From positions 1 to 13,917 of the forward strand of contig JAVHYG010000030.1 of NCBI GenBank assembly GCA_031119195.1: 13,917 nucleotides of DNA, written 5' to 3'. Source of the stretch: Rickettsiella sp. Its GTDB lineage: Bacteria; Pseudomonadota; Gammaproteobacteria; Diplorickettsiales; Diplorickettsiaceae. Positions 6,344 through 13,415 of the stretch are shown one piece after another (positions within the stretch are counted from its first letter, which is position 1; the number at the start of each line of letters is the position of its first letter). The position numbers and the translations under genes are program-made. The notes below the pieces were generated by a model that was given only the letters and a program-made list of their open reading frames with translations, ran no database searches and was not told the origin of the DNA.

Positions 6344-7516
6344 ATGAACGATAACTTCGTTTTGAATCAATTAGGAACAGATTCTAAAACTAAATATATT
6401 GATTCTTATTCACATTTCGGAGAAAAACCAGAAAGAAAGAAAATTTCATTAGATGGATTATCGGGAGGAGGTATGGTTTTTGAGAAAATCAAAAACGCAC
6501 TTCAACCTACAGTTGAAGAGATTGATAGGGCGCGCGATGAAATAGATGAAGCTAAAGATACAATCTTAAAACAAAGTGATAAAATATCTGAATTTTCTGA
6601 GAAACTAGATACAGTTACGCAACAATCTAAAAAAAATAAAGAACTTATCAACAGTGAAATTAATTCGATAAGACAAACATTAGAAGACAATTCTAATAAT
6701 TTGAGAAATAAAATAGACGGTGTTGATGAACAACTTACTGAAGATATTATACGCATAAGAAAAAATTTTGGTGAGGAGGTAAATATAGTAAAAAATAATT
6801 GTGAAGTCAAAGCAGAAAAATTCAATAAAAAGCTTCATAATACAAAAAAATATTTAGAAGATGAAATTTATAAATCAAAAAATGACTGTGAATTAGGAAA
6901 AGCTAATTTACAAATAAGTATAGAAACATTAGAAGAAACGCTAGATGAAGCTGTTAAACGTGTTAAAGAAACCTCAGAGAAAAGTTTAAAAAAATTAAAA
7001 GAACATTGTGAAAATAAATCAGAAATTTTAGATCAAAAAATTAAAAAAAATAAAAATACAATTAACGAGTTTGAAGACAAGATAAATAATTTTGAGACTA
7101 ATCTACAGGATATCACTAAAAAAACTGAATCAATTACGACTGTGATAGAAGCTAACAAAATTGAGATAGGTGTAGTTGATAAGAAAGCAGATGAGAACAA
7201 AGCTGCGATTGAAACTGCCACAACCAAACTAAAGAAAGTACCTGATGATCTTACAAATCAATTAGCAAAGCTAAAAGATTTACCAGCAATACCCACAGAC
7301 CTGGCTGACCAATTAGCAAAAGTAAAAGATTTGCCAGCAATACCTAAAGACCTGGCTGACCAATTAGCAAAAGTAAAAGATTTACCAGCAAATTTAGGAG
7401 AAAAATTAGCTAACCTTGATAATGTAAGCGGTGTGAAAGCTCAGATGGATAGATTAAATCAACAGTTAAAAACGATATTTAAAGCTCAACTGGAAACATT
7501 ATGGGTGGATGTTTAA
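6344..7516 (+). CDS. Coiled-coil protein with C-terminal W-V-D-V motif
   Basis: A 390-residue hydrophilic protein with no signal peptide and no membrane segment; I do not recognize a named family. Residues 1-45 are a non-helical leader with LSGGGM. Residues about 46-300 are Lys/Glu/Asn-rich with regular hydrophobic spacing, a long coiled coil. Residues 302-352 are three 17-residue repeats (consensus DLADQLAKVKDLPAIPK). The end MDRLNQQLKTIFKAQLETLWVDV matches the ends of the array genes at 13.2-13.5 kb. The ATG is preceded by only a weak AAGAAG; a second ATG at codon 44 sits too close to a GGAGG to be preferred. The gene is very AT-rich, unlike the suf genes. Repetitive coiled coils with a conserved tail suggest a secreted or scaffold protein; a type IV effector is possible but unproven. 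Confidence 0.8.
   Translation: MNDNFVLNQLGTDSKTKYIDSYSHFGEKPERKKISLDGLSGGGMVFEKIKNALQPTVEEIDRARDEIDEAKDTILKQSDKISEFSEKLDTVTQQSKKNKELINSEINSIRQTLEDNSNNLRNKIDGVDEQLTEDIIRIRKNFGEEVNIVKNNCEVKAEKFNKKLHNTKKYLEDEIYKSKNDCELGKANLQISIETLEETLDEAVKRVKETSEKSLKKLKEHCENKSEILDQKIKKNKNTINEFEDKINNFETNLQDITKKTESITTVIEANKIEIGVVDKKADENKAAIETATTKLKKVPDDLTNQLAKLKDLPAIPTDLADQLAKVKDLPAIPKDLADQLAKVKDLPANLGEKLANLDNVSGVKAQMDRLNQQLKTIFKAQLETLWVDV
7247..7399 (+). repeat. Three 51-bp in-frame tandem repeats
   Basis: Units 7247-7297, 7298-7348 and 7349-7399 each encode 17 residues. Units 2 and 3 are nearly identical in DNA; unit 1 is more diverged (DLTNQLAKLKDLPAIPT). Recent expansion by slippage or unequal recombination is the simplest reading. 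They lie between the long coiled coil and the conserved C-terminal motif. Confidence 0.85.
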
Positions 7517-7533
7517 TTAAAGGTATTTGAGTC

Positions 7534-7541
7534 AGGAGGAG
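7534..7541 (+). promoter_or_regulatory. Orphan strong Shine-Dalgarno AGGAGGAG
   Basis: A strong ribosome-binding sequence stands 17 nt after the coiled-coil gene, but the GTG that follows is read straight into TAA and the next bases are an IS256 end. It probably belonged to a following gene that the insertion removed. Confidence 0.35.
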
Positions 7542-7542
7542 A

Positions 7543-7612
7543 AATTGTGTAAATTCGTTGTAGAGGCTTAAATTAATTCTACCTTGGAATTCGATAGTAA
7601 AATGAGCCAAGA
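7543..7612 (-). mobile_element. IS256-family 3' end remnant, first copy
   Basis: AAATTGTGTAAAT at the left edge matches the inner part of the left terminal repeat of the element at 8145. The minus strand just inside reads HFTIEFQGRI, matching the transposase C-terminus RFAIEFEGRF of that element. Only about 70 nt survive; the copy is cut by a second IS256 end. Confidence 0.55.
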
Positions 7613-7639
7613 CAATTTTCCAAAGCTAGTAAACCATTT

Positions 7640-7715
7640 TGTGCCATTTTGTGTAATACCGTGTTGGAAGAATCTGTCTCGAATTCAATGGTGTGCGATT
7701 CATAGACATAGTTTC
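7640..7715 (-). mobile_element. IS256-family 3' end remnant, second copy
   Basis: TTTTGTGTAATACCGTGTTGG followed by AATCTGTCTCGAATTC and GCGATTCATAG aligns with 8158-8216 of the better-preserved element: terminal repeat, then the codons for M-N-R near the transposase C-terminus. Diverged, with small gaps. A 10-bp inverted repeat, CGATTCATAG (7696-7705) and CTATGAATCG (7739-7748), lies at its inner edge. Confidence 0.5.
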
Positions 7716-7763
7716 ATTATAGTTGTTATGATTAATTGCTATGAATCGTACATTCAAAATCTG

Positions 7764-8144
7764 TCTAAATTGGGTATAAGTCTGCTAAAGAAGACAAGTT
7801 GTCGGTTATGTGTGCAGATGTTTTGTTATTTCAAAGCCTACATTACGCAAATGGTATAAACGCTAAAAGCAATCAAAGTACAAGGCCTCACCGCTCGCTT
7901 AATAAAAAAAATTACTTTAGAAATAGAAAAATGGATTGTTGATTTTAGAAATCAAAAAAAAAGGCGTAAGGCGTATTCAAACTAAGTTAATAAGATTATA
8001 CCAATGTTAATCATCGTTAGCAACAATTCATAACGCGTTAAATTCTCTGTCAATATAAAGTTAATTCTATTAAGCATTTAAAGCGTAAAAAACAGTTCAA
8101 GCGTTATTTTCGGTCGATCTCAGGCGATAGAGTGCAAATAGATA
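7764..8144 (+). pseudogene. IS481-like transposase, N-terminal remnant
   Basis: Read across several frameshifts and stops, the plus strand gives ISKPTLRKWYKR (helix-turn-helix end) near 7825-7865, then QGLTARLIKKITLEIEKWIV, GVRRIQTKLIRLYQ, SLATIHNALN, IKHLKRKKQFKRYFR and finally GDRVQID at about 8125-8143. This order is that of IS481-family DDE transposases, where G-D-R-V-Q-x-D holds the first catalytic Asp. The sequence stops there because the IS256-family element begins at 8145. The rest of the gene was not found after 9478, so a deletion followed or accompanied the insertion. Non-functional. Confidence 0.65.
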
Positions 8145-9478
8145 AAGCCTGTGAATTAAATTGTGTAAATGCGTTGTCAGGAGAATCTGCCTTCAAATTC
8201 GATAGCAAATCGATTCATAGCCGCTCTCCAATCGTGTAAAGCCATAGTCCATTTTCGTGATGCCTTTTGTACAGCTAAATATACTCCTTATAATGCGGAT
8301 TGCTCATTTGAAAATAGTTTACGATTATTAATCGATTTTCTAATTACACTATTGAGTGATTCAATGGCATTGGTGGTATAAATAATTTTACGTATTTCAT
8401 CAGGATAATCGATAAATTTAAATTTATAATATTGATCCAGTTTTTACTCCAGATAAGGCTAATAGCGGGATATTTTTTATCCCATTTTTCACTATAGATA
8501 AGAAGTGCCTCTTCAGCTTGTTCAATAGAAATAGTCCGATAAATAACCTTAAGATCCGCTACAAGGCTTCCATATCCTTATGAGGCACATAGCGTAATGC
8601 ATGACGAATAAGATGCACAATGCATAACTAAATTTTAGTTTTTGGAAATACTGTGTTAATGGCCTCTGGAAATCCGCTTAAACCATCAACGCAAGCAATA
8701 AAATTGTCCTTAACGCCACGATTGTTTAATTCAGTAAACACAGCAAGCCAAAAATTTGCCACCTCGGTTTCGGCTATCCACAAGCCTAGCAATTCTTTTT
8801 TCCCCTCATAATTAATGGCTAAGGCCAAATAAATAGATTTATTGATAACCCGTTTATCGTGATGACACTTAATAACGATAAAATCAAATGCAGGATGGGA
8901 TAAACCCTTTCTAAAGGACGATTCTGCCATACCATGATCTCATCAATGACCGCTTAAGTCACTTTAGAAATCGAGCTATGCGATACCTTGGCACCGTACA
9001 TTTCTTTGAACGTAGACGCAATATCGCGAGTGGTCATACCTGTGCATTAAACCAAAATCTGCTCATCAAACTCAGTGAGACGCGTTTGGCCTTTGCGAAT
9101 AAGCTGAGGTGCAAATGTACTATTTCGGTCCCGAGGGGTATTAATTTCTACTTCGCCAAAATCACCCTTTAATCACTTAGGCGAATAACCATTGCGGCTA
9201 TTTCCCGTGTTTTCCTTTCTACAGCAGCTTTTCGTACTTAAGATGCTCGTCTAGCTCCACATCCATCGCACGTTCTACGGTGAGCTTTAATAGTTGCTTG
9301 CTCAGCGCAGATATATCTTTTTGGCTCTTTATGGATTAGGATAATTCATTGATTAGTTCGAATTTAGAGTTATTTCTTGTTTTTCATTCATTGCATAGTT
9401 CTCTATTTTACACTAGCATTTTATTTTCAGGCTAGCTTAGTTAATTATAAGCATTTACACAATTTAATTTACAGACTC
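8145..9478 (-). mobile_element. IS256-family element, near full length, inactive
   Basis: Terminal inverted repeats are seen at 8145-8172 and 9451-9478, matching at 25 of 28 positions around an ATTGTGTAAATGC core. The roughly 1.33-kb length is normal for the family. It encloses one transposase pseudogene on the minus strand. No clear target duplication flanks it, and its left neighbour (IS481-like) is not resumed on the right, so it has been involved in a rearrangement. Three further partial ends of this family lie at 3531-3705, 7543-7612 and 7640-7715. Confidence 0.85.
8177..9391 (-). pseudogene. IS256-family transposase (Mutator-like), degraded
   Basis: A cut-and-copy DDE transposase broken by many stops and frameshifts. 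In minus-strand order: N-terminal KQLLKLTVERAMDVELDEHL (about 9305-9240), GMTTRDIASTFKEMYGAKVSHSSISKVT then TAA (about 9040-8955), an intact stretch 8930-8628 with the first catalytic Asp in FDFIVIKC and the second in CVDGLSGFPEAI, then a TAG right after FPKTKI, HLIRHALRYVPHKD, and the third catalytic residue in IYTTNAIESLNS (about 8370-8340). The C-terminus WTMALHDWRAAMNRFAIEFEGRFS ends at 8177. All three catalytic residues remain readable, so decay is fairly recent, but no single frame could produce an enzyme. Confidence 0.88.
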
Positions 9479-9644
9479 TAATTTTAATTATTTTAACAAG
9501 CCCAATTGATGTGTTCTATTTTTACCTACTTTTTCAACATACCGTAGAGTTAACATACAAGTTAGTTGAACACCACCGCACACTTTTCTCAAATTCTACT
9601 TCGATGATGCAATAATTCAGGGTAGACATTTTTTTCAAGTTTTT
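9479..9644. other. Intergenic, nothing recognized
   Basis: AT-rich sequence between the IS256-family right end and the stop of the cysteine-tailed gene. No gene and no convincing terminator hairpin seen. Confidence 0.4.
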
Positions 9645-11030
9645 TCAAGAACAACAACAACAACAACAACAAGCATCAGCAACAATAAAAAATGCACAAT
9701 TACAAAAAGTTGACGATCCTGTTTCTCCTTCCTTACTGTCCTTTAATTTTTCATCAGAGTCCTTTAGTTTTTCTTCTACTTCTTTATGTAATTTTTTATC
9801 AAGTTCCACTAGTTTTTCTTCTATTTCTTTTTTTAATGCTTTATCAAGTTCCTTTACTTTTTCTTCTTTGTCTTTATGTAATTTGTCCCGCAGTTCTTTT
9901 AATTTGTCCTCTAATTCCTTTTTCTTTTTTTCTTTCTCCTCAGTTGCTTTGTCATTAAGATCCTTTATCTTTTGTTTTCTCTCTTCGTTTAATTTTTCCT
10001 TAAACTCTTCAAGCTTTTTGTTGAAAGCCTCAATGTCGTCTTTAGTGGCTTCCTTAATCTTTTTCTGAAATTCATCTAGTTTTTCACTACGATCTTTAGC
10101 TAACTCTTCCTTAAGTTTTTTTATTTTATCGTCCATGTCGTTGTCTAATCTTTCCTTAAGCTCCTTTATTTTTTTCTTAAAAGTATCTATTTCTTTTTCA
10201 TGCTCTTTAATTAATTTGTCCTCAAGTTCCTTTACTTTTTCTCCTTTGTCTTTACTTAATTTATCGTTAAAAGTAGCTACAGTTACTTCTTTTTCTGCTA
10301 AATAATCTTTTCTAATTCTCCAACTGCCAACATCATACCAAGGACCATTACCTACCACTAAATTATGTCCTGCAGGAATATTGAAAAATTTATCTTGCCA
10401 GTATGGATAACTTACCCCTAGCACTACTTCATCTCCTTCAATGCTTTCTATCCAAAGGTCATATCTTCCATATGGATTCTGGTGAACACCCCTCTTTTGT
10501 GTAGGAGATATTACACACCTATTAACTTCATCCCTAACATAACAACGCACTGAAGCTGCTGCTGCCTGCACGCTTAAGTCTGACTCCTGTGTCCTTTCAG
10601 TAGAGACTGAATTAGAATTCTTCGTTTCCCTTTCTTGATTATGCGGTAACACTAACTGCAACTCCAATTCATCTCCTTCCTTCTCATGGTGTGCGTGTGC
10701 TTGATACGAATAAGCAATCAGCGTAGCATTGTCTCGTAGTTTTTCACTATAATATAAGCCTATTTCTTTGATTTTTCCGGCACACGAGCGAGGCACTTTT
10801 ATTTTTAATTCATAAATCTTACTCCCTCCGATAGTTTTACACTTTATGGCATCTAAATTCACGCGAACCAATTCACTTGCAACTTCAGATGGGTCAAGAC
10901 TATTTTTTGGAACACCATCTCCCAAGCTTATTTGAAAATTCTCTACATCCATGGTATTTTTTAATACATTTAGCCTTAAAAAAAGCTGGCTAGTTGGTCC
11001 TAAATCAATCTTTTTATTTTCTGTTTTCAC
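9645..11030 (-). CDS. Long-helix protein with a C-terminal cysteine string
   Basis: A 461-residue protein that I cannot name. Residues 1-130 are globular, with an SLGDG ... ELVR ... VPRSCAGKIKEIGLYY ... LIAYS ... ELQLVLP pattern that resembles the N-terminal domain of phage tail-fibre proteins (distant, inferred). About 160-250 form a second, aromatic-rich domain (YGRYDLWIE, SYPYWQDKF, GPWYDVGSWRI). About 255-434 are almost entirely Lys, Glu, Asp and Leu, a very long helix or coiled coil. The tail has Cys443, Cys445, the hydrophobic AFFIVADA, then seven Cys (454-460) and Ser461. There is no signal peptide. Such a tail resembles cysteine-string proteins that host enzymes S-acylate to hold them on membranes; this is inference. 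The GTG start has AAGGA 9 nt upstream. The insertion-sequence scrap at 11.4 kb separates it from the propeller gene. Confidence 0.8.
   Translation of the reverse strand: MKTENKKIDLGPTSQLFLRLNVLKNTMDVENFQISLGDGVPKNSLDPSEVASELVRVNLDAIKCKTIGGSKIYELKIKVPRSCAGKIKEIGLYYSEKLRDNATLIAYSYQAHAHHEKEGDELELQLVLPHNQERETKNSNSVSTERTQESDLSVQAAAASVRCYVRDEVNRCVISPTQKRGVHQNPYGRYDLWIESIEGDEVVLGVSYPYWQDKFFNIPAGHNLVVGNGPWYDVGSWRIRKDYLAEKEVTVATFNDKLSKDKGEKVKELEDKLIKEHEKEIDTFKKKIKELKERLDNDMDDKIKKLKEELAKDRSEKLDEFQKKIKEATKDDIEAFNKKLEEFKEKLNEERKQKIKDLNDKATEEKEKKKKELEDKLKELRDKLHKDKEEKVKELDKALKKEIEEKLVELDKKLHKEVEEKLKDSDEKLKDSKEGETGSSTFCNCAFFIVADACCCCCCCS
9651..9671 (-). repeat. (ACA)7 trinucleotide run encoding the cysteine string
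   Basis: Seven uninterrupted ACA triplets on the plus strand are TGT codons on the minus strand, just before a Ser codon and the stop. A pure triplet run is prone to slippage and would change the Cys count without shifting the frame. Confidence 0.9.
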
Positions 11031-11039
11031 GTTTTATAT

Positions 11040-11044
11040 TCCTT
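11040..11044 (-). promoter_or_regulatory. Ribosome binding site for the GTG start at 11030
   Basis: AAGGA on the minus strand, 9 nt before GTG. It decides for the GTG, since no in-frame ATG lies near and the next Met (residue 27) has no such site. Confidence 0.45.
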
Positions 11045-11397
11045 ATCAATTTAATTTCAAATATGCACTAAAGAAATTTTATGCTTTAGTGGTCTTCCTA
11101 ATCTAGCCATTTTGTTTAGTAATTTTATTTTGTTAACAATAGTGTTTTTATGTCAAGATAAAAGCAAAAATTCTTTTTATTCTAAACATACATGGAATGA
11201 AAGGGCGTTTATGATACCCCTGTTAATTTTCCATCGCTTCAAACCAGTCATAAAATTTTTCGATTAATCATTTTTATTATATTATCCCTCTATTTTAGGC
11301 TCTTTTACTTTTTAGGTTACTTTTTTTTAATTCATCTTATGCTTCGCTTGTACTTCGCTTATAATACTGTAGCTTCCAATTATGGATAATTGATGGA
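11045..11397. other. Intergenic, no gene supported
   Basis: AT-rich spacer. A short minus-strand piece near 11270-11225 reads EKFYDWFEAMEN then stop and could be the tail of a lost gene, but nothing upstream supports it. Tandem GCTTCGCTTGTACTTCGCTT at 11341-11360 is a minor imperfect direct repeat. Confidence 0.35.
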
Positions 11398-11515
11398 ATT
11401 ACTCGGTGTCACAAGCACTGTCTGCCCAAACACTTTTGACTTTAGTTCTTATCTGCTTAACCATCTCATCGACAACTTCACCATCATTTACATTACTCTC
11501 AGTACATCGCTATAA
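11398..11515 (-). pseudogene. IS5-type transposase fragment
   Basis: The minus strand reads SDVLRV, then after a 1-nt shift NVNDGEVVDEMVKQIRTKVK and SVWADSACDTE before a stop at 11399-11401. The pattern (x-D-G-E-V-x-x-x-L/M-x-x-Q-I ... V-x-A-D-x-A-x-D-T) is the region around the second catalytic Asp of IS5/IS1182-type DDE transposases. Nothing of the N- or C-terminal parts was found. A dead scrap between the propeller and cysteine-tailed genes. Confidence 0.55.
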
Positions 11516-11566
11516 ACTGTTGTTGACCTAAATCTAAGACTCATAGCCAAATAAATTTATTTAAAA

Positions 11567-12721
11567 TCAGCTTATTTCATAAATTGTAATTTTACTTTCT
11601 TGACATCGACACAATGTAACTTCATCCTCAAGATATTCCTCGGAATCAGTCGCTTTATGTGATCTAAAGAGTATCAAATAAATCGATCGGCCTACGGTAA
11701 TCGCCTTACTACTACTAAATATTAAATCCTGTGGTTTGTACTCTGCTGGCACAAGAAATTCCCAATCTCCACTCCCTCCCCCTGAAGATCTACCGCTAGA
11801 AAAATTATATTTATAGTACATCGGGTTCTCATTATTAAATAGTTGATCAGAAAAAATAAAAATACAATTTTCAAAAACACAGGAAGCTGGGAAAGGAGAA
11901 TATGTTTTAATTCCAGCATTTAAGCCAACGTAGCTTTGAATAGATCGTTCAGTATTATAAATCTTGGTTGTTTCGTCTTCTCTAGCTTGCGGATGTCGGG
12001 GAATATTATAATAAGGCCTTATATAAAAAAATTCGACAATATTCTCTGGGTCTACGGTGTTACCACCGATACAAATTATTTTTTCATCTTTAATATGCAC
12101 AATAGGTGAAACTCTAGGCTGAATCAAAAAATTATTTCGAGCTTCTCCCACCCAATTATTGCCTGTGCCCGGTCTACCCAACATCCAGTCACCCCATCGG
12201 GATCCTAATAGAACTCTACTGCGGGTATCTACTCCATTATCTTTGTTTAGCTTTCCGCCAATAACCCACGGTTGTTTATCGAAAACAATTAGGCTCCCTC
12301 CTTCATGATCTCGGTAAGGATTTAAAAGGTCTAAGGGATATAAATGTGTAGCATAGGGTTCCATAACCGCAGAAAAATTTTCTTGTTTTTTTAAACTTAA
12401 ACACCAAATCGTTTTTTTTCCCAATAAATACCAACGTATAAACTCAGCATTTTCTTCATAAACGCTCGCGTTATAAATAAATTCCTCAGGTATAGTTGCT
12501 ACATGCTTAATAATCTTATTTATTTCATGGTTTACGATATTGAAGCTTGCTAGATATAAGGCTTTTTTTGCCATTGAACAACATAATAAATAAATAGTTT
12601 GGTGGGCGTTAAAATGTGCGCCTATCAGTTTTAGATCACTGACTGATTTTTGGCTAGCACTAAATTTTTTTGACCAGCTTTGATATTTTGCTTCTTCAAA
12701 CACACCAAATCCAATATCCAT
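11567..12721 (-). CDS. Beta-propeller-like protein, unknown function
   Basis: A 384-residue protein without signal peptide or membrane helix. Repeating strand-turn units suggest a propeller of about six blades: QTIYLLCCSMAKKALYLASF (41-60), GKKTIWCLSL (101-110), GSLIVFDKQPWVIGGK (142-157) followed by RVLLGSRWGDW, SPIVHIKDEKIICIGGN (205-221), ASCVFENCIFIFSDQ (279-293) and SKAITVGRSIYLILF (338-352). The IGG and GDW pairs are kelch-like, but a true kelch signature is not met, so the fold is inferred. The ATG has AGGAA at usable spacing. Its upstream side is bounded by the hairpin repeat at 12766-12904; downstream, an IS5-type scrap lies before the cysteine-tailed gene on the same strand. Propellers commonly bind proteins; a host-facing role is possible. 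Confidence 0.7.
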   Translation of the reverse strand: MDIGFGVFEEAKYQSWSKKFSASQKSVSDLKLIGAHFNAHQTIYLLCCSMAKKALYLASFNIVNHEINKIIKHVATIPEEFIYNASVYEENAEFIRWYLLGKKTIWCLSLKKQENFSAVMEPYATHLYPLDLLNPYRDHEGGSLIVFDKQPWVIGGKLNKDNGVDTRSRVLLGSRWGDWMLGRPGTGNNWVGEARNNFLIQPRVSPIVHIKDEKIICIGGNTVDPENIVEFFYIRPYYNIPRHPQAREDETTKIYNTERSIQSYVGLNAGIKTYSPFPASCVFENCIFIFSDQLFNNENPMYYKYNFSSGRSSGGGSGDWEFLVPAEYKPQDLIFSSSKAITVGRSIYLILFRSHKATDSEEYLEDEVTLCRCQESKITIYEIS

Positions 12722-12765
12722 ATATAATTCCTATTGAAACAGTTTTTTAATAGCGATTTGCTATC

Positions 12766-12779
12766 CTCACGAAAAATTT
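12766..12779. repeat. 14-bp motif shared inverted with 5771-5784
   Basis: CTCACGAAAAATTT is the exact reverse complement of the right edge of the CG-rich block at 5.78 kb and stands at the left edge of the second hairpin repeat, as a terminal repeat would. Confidence 0.45.
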
Positions 12780-12788
12780 CAGTTGTCC

Positions 12789-12904
12789 AACGAGACATGG
12801 AAAGCATCGCAGAAGAGATGCGCATTCGTGGAACCCTAAAAACGCGCGTTTTTGCTTTTCCCGTCAACCCACGCCTATTGTGGGAGCCTCTTGACTTCCC
12901 ACAA
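12789..12904. repeat. Dispersed hairpin repeat, copy 2
   Basis: Left half CGAGACATGGAAAGCAT to GTGGAACCC aligns with 5551-5598. It is followed by a perfect 16-bp palindrome (12838-12853: five A, CGCGCG, five T) and by TTGTGGGA (12878-12885) pairing with TCCCACAA (12897-12904) over an 11-nt loop. It lies between the array genes and the propeller gene, both on the minus strand, and could act as a transcription stop for the array, though the T-run is short. Confidence 0.55.
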
Positions 12905-12958
12905 CATGCTCCCTTGTCACGTCGGATGCTCTAACGCACCTTTATCACGCACACCTAA

Positions 12959-13165
12959 CTATTCATCTATATATATATCCTTGTCTTTATCAAGCGAATC
13001 TACTATATCTTTGGAGAGTTTAGTTAGGCGGGAGAATTTAACTTTTAATTGTTTATTTAATTCAACAAACCTCGTGTCTATAGCGTTAAATTTTTCATTA
13101 ATCTTACTAAATTTAGTATTTAAATCTTTATCTTCTTCAAGTTTTAGTGGATTATTAGCGTTCAT
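12959..13165 (-). CDS. Small coiled-coil protein, array unit 4 (divergent tail)
   Basis: A 68-residue protein starting MNANNPLKLEEDKDLNTKFSK. Its first 35 residues nearly match the 55-residue neighbour upstream, and ELNKQLKVKF matches the beginning of the shared C-terminal motif. After that it diverges into RLTKLSKDIVDSLDKDKDIYIDE and has no W. I chose the internal ATG at 13165 because AAAGGAGAAAG stands before it exactly as before the neighbour; the frame upstream is only the readable spacer. The tail replacement may come from fusion with the repeat or other sequence downstream. Short, helical, of unknown function. Confidence 0.65.
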   Translation of the reverse strand: MNANNPLKLEEDKDLNTKFSKINEKFNAIDTRFVELNKQLKVKFSRLTKLSKDIVDSLDKDKDIYIDE

Positions 13166-13206
13166 TACTTTCTCCTTTAGATAATGGTTATTACTTATTT
13201 GATGAT

Positions 13207-13374
13207 TTAGATATTTTTCCAATCTATACTAAGCTCTAATTTTAGAATATTTTTTATTTGCTCATTTAATTCATCAATCCTCAAGTCCATAGCCTTAAAT
13301 TTTTCATTAATCTTGCTAAATTTATTATTTAAATCTTCATCTTCTTCAAGTTTTAGTGGATTATTAGCGTTCAT
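13207..13374 (-). CDS. Small coiled-coil protein, array unit 3 (55 residues)
   Basis: The minus strand from ATG 13372-13374 encodes 55 residues: MNANNPLKLEEDEDLNNKFSK, a helical middle with LRIDELNEQIKNILKLELS, and the end IDWKNI then TAA. The tail has the family motif seen in the 390-residue protein and in the partial gene at 13489 (L-N-x-Q-x-x-x-I-[FL]-K-x-x-L-S-x-D-W). AAAGGAGAAAG lies 3-4 nt before the start. The repeated N-terminus, conserved ribosome site and intact frame make this a real small gene. It is a reduced version of its large paralogues, keeping essentially the tail module. Confidence 0.65.
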   Translation of the reverse strand: MNANNPLKLEEDEDLNNKFSKINEKFKAMDLRIDELNEQIKNILKLELSIDWKNI

Positions 13375-13415
13375 CACTTTCTCCTTTAGATAATGGTTGT
13401 TACTTATTTAATGAT

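Noticed and set aside
6473..6475. Internal ATG (codon 44) as start of the 390-residue gene
   Set aside because: The GGAGG before it is too close to the ATG and is explained by Gly codons; the upstream start keeps a coherent leader.
6502..7227. Minus-strand hydrophobic frames opposite the 390-residue gene
   Set aside because: Same artefact: antisense of a Lys/Glu/Asp-rich coiled coil.
7584..7859. Plus-strand 91-residue open frame
   Set aside because: It crosses two IS256 3' ends and the start of the IS481-like remnant, each recognizable in other frames.
8169..9172. Plus-strand open frames inside the IS256-family element
   Set aside because: They lie opposite the recognizable transposase pseudogene and show no homology of their own.
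9692..10068. Leu/Phe/Ser-rich plus-strand frames that look like membrane proteins
   Set aside because: They are antisense to the Lys/Glu-rich helix of the 461-residue protein; AAG/GAA codons read backwards give Leu, Phe and Ser.
12734..12934. Plus-strand open frame of 66 residues over repeat copy 2
   Set aside because: Runs through the palindrome and stem-loop, has no ribosome site, and reflects the repeat rather than a gene.
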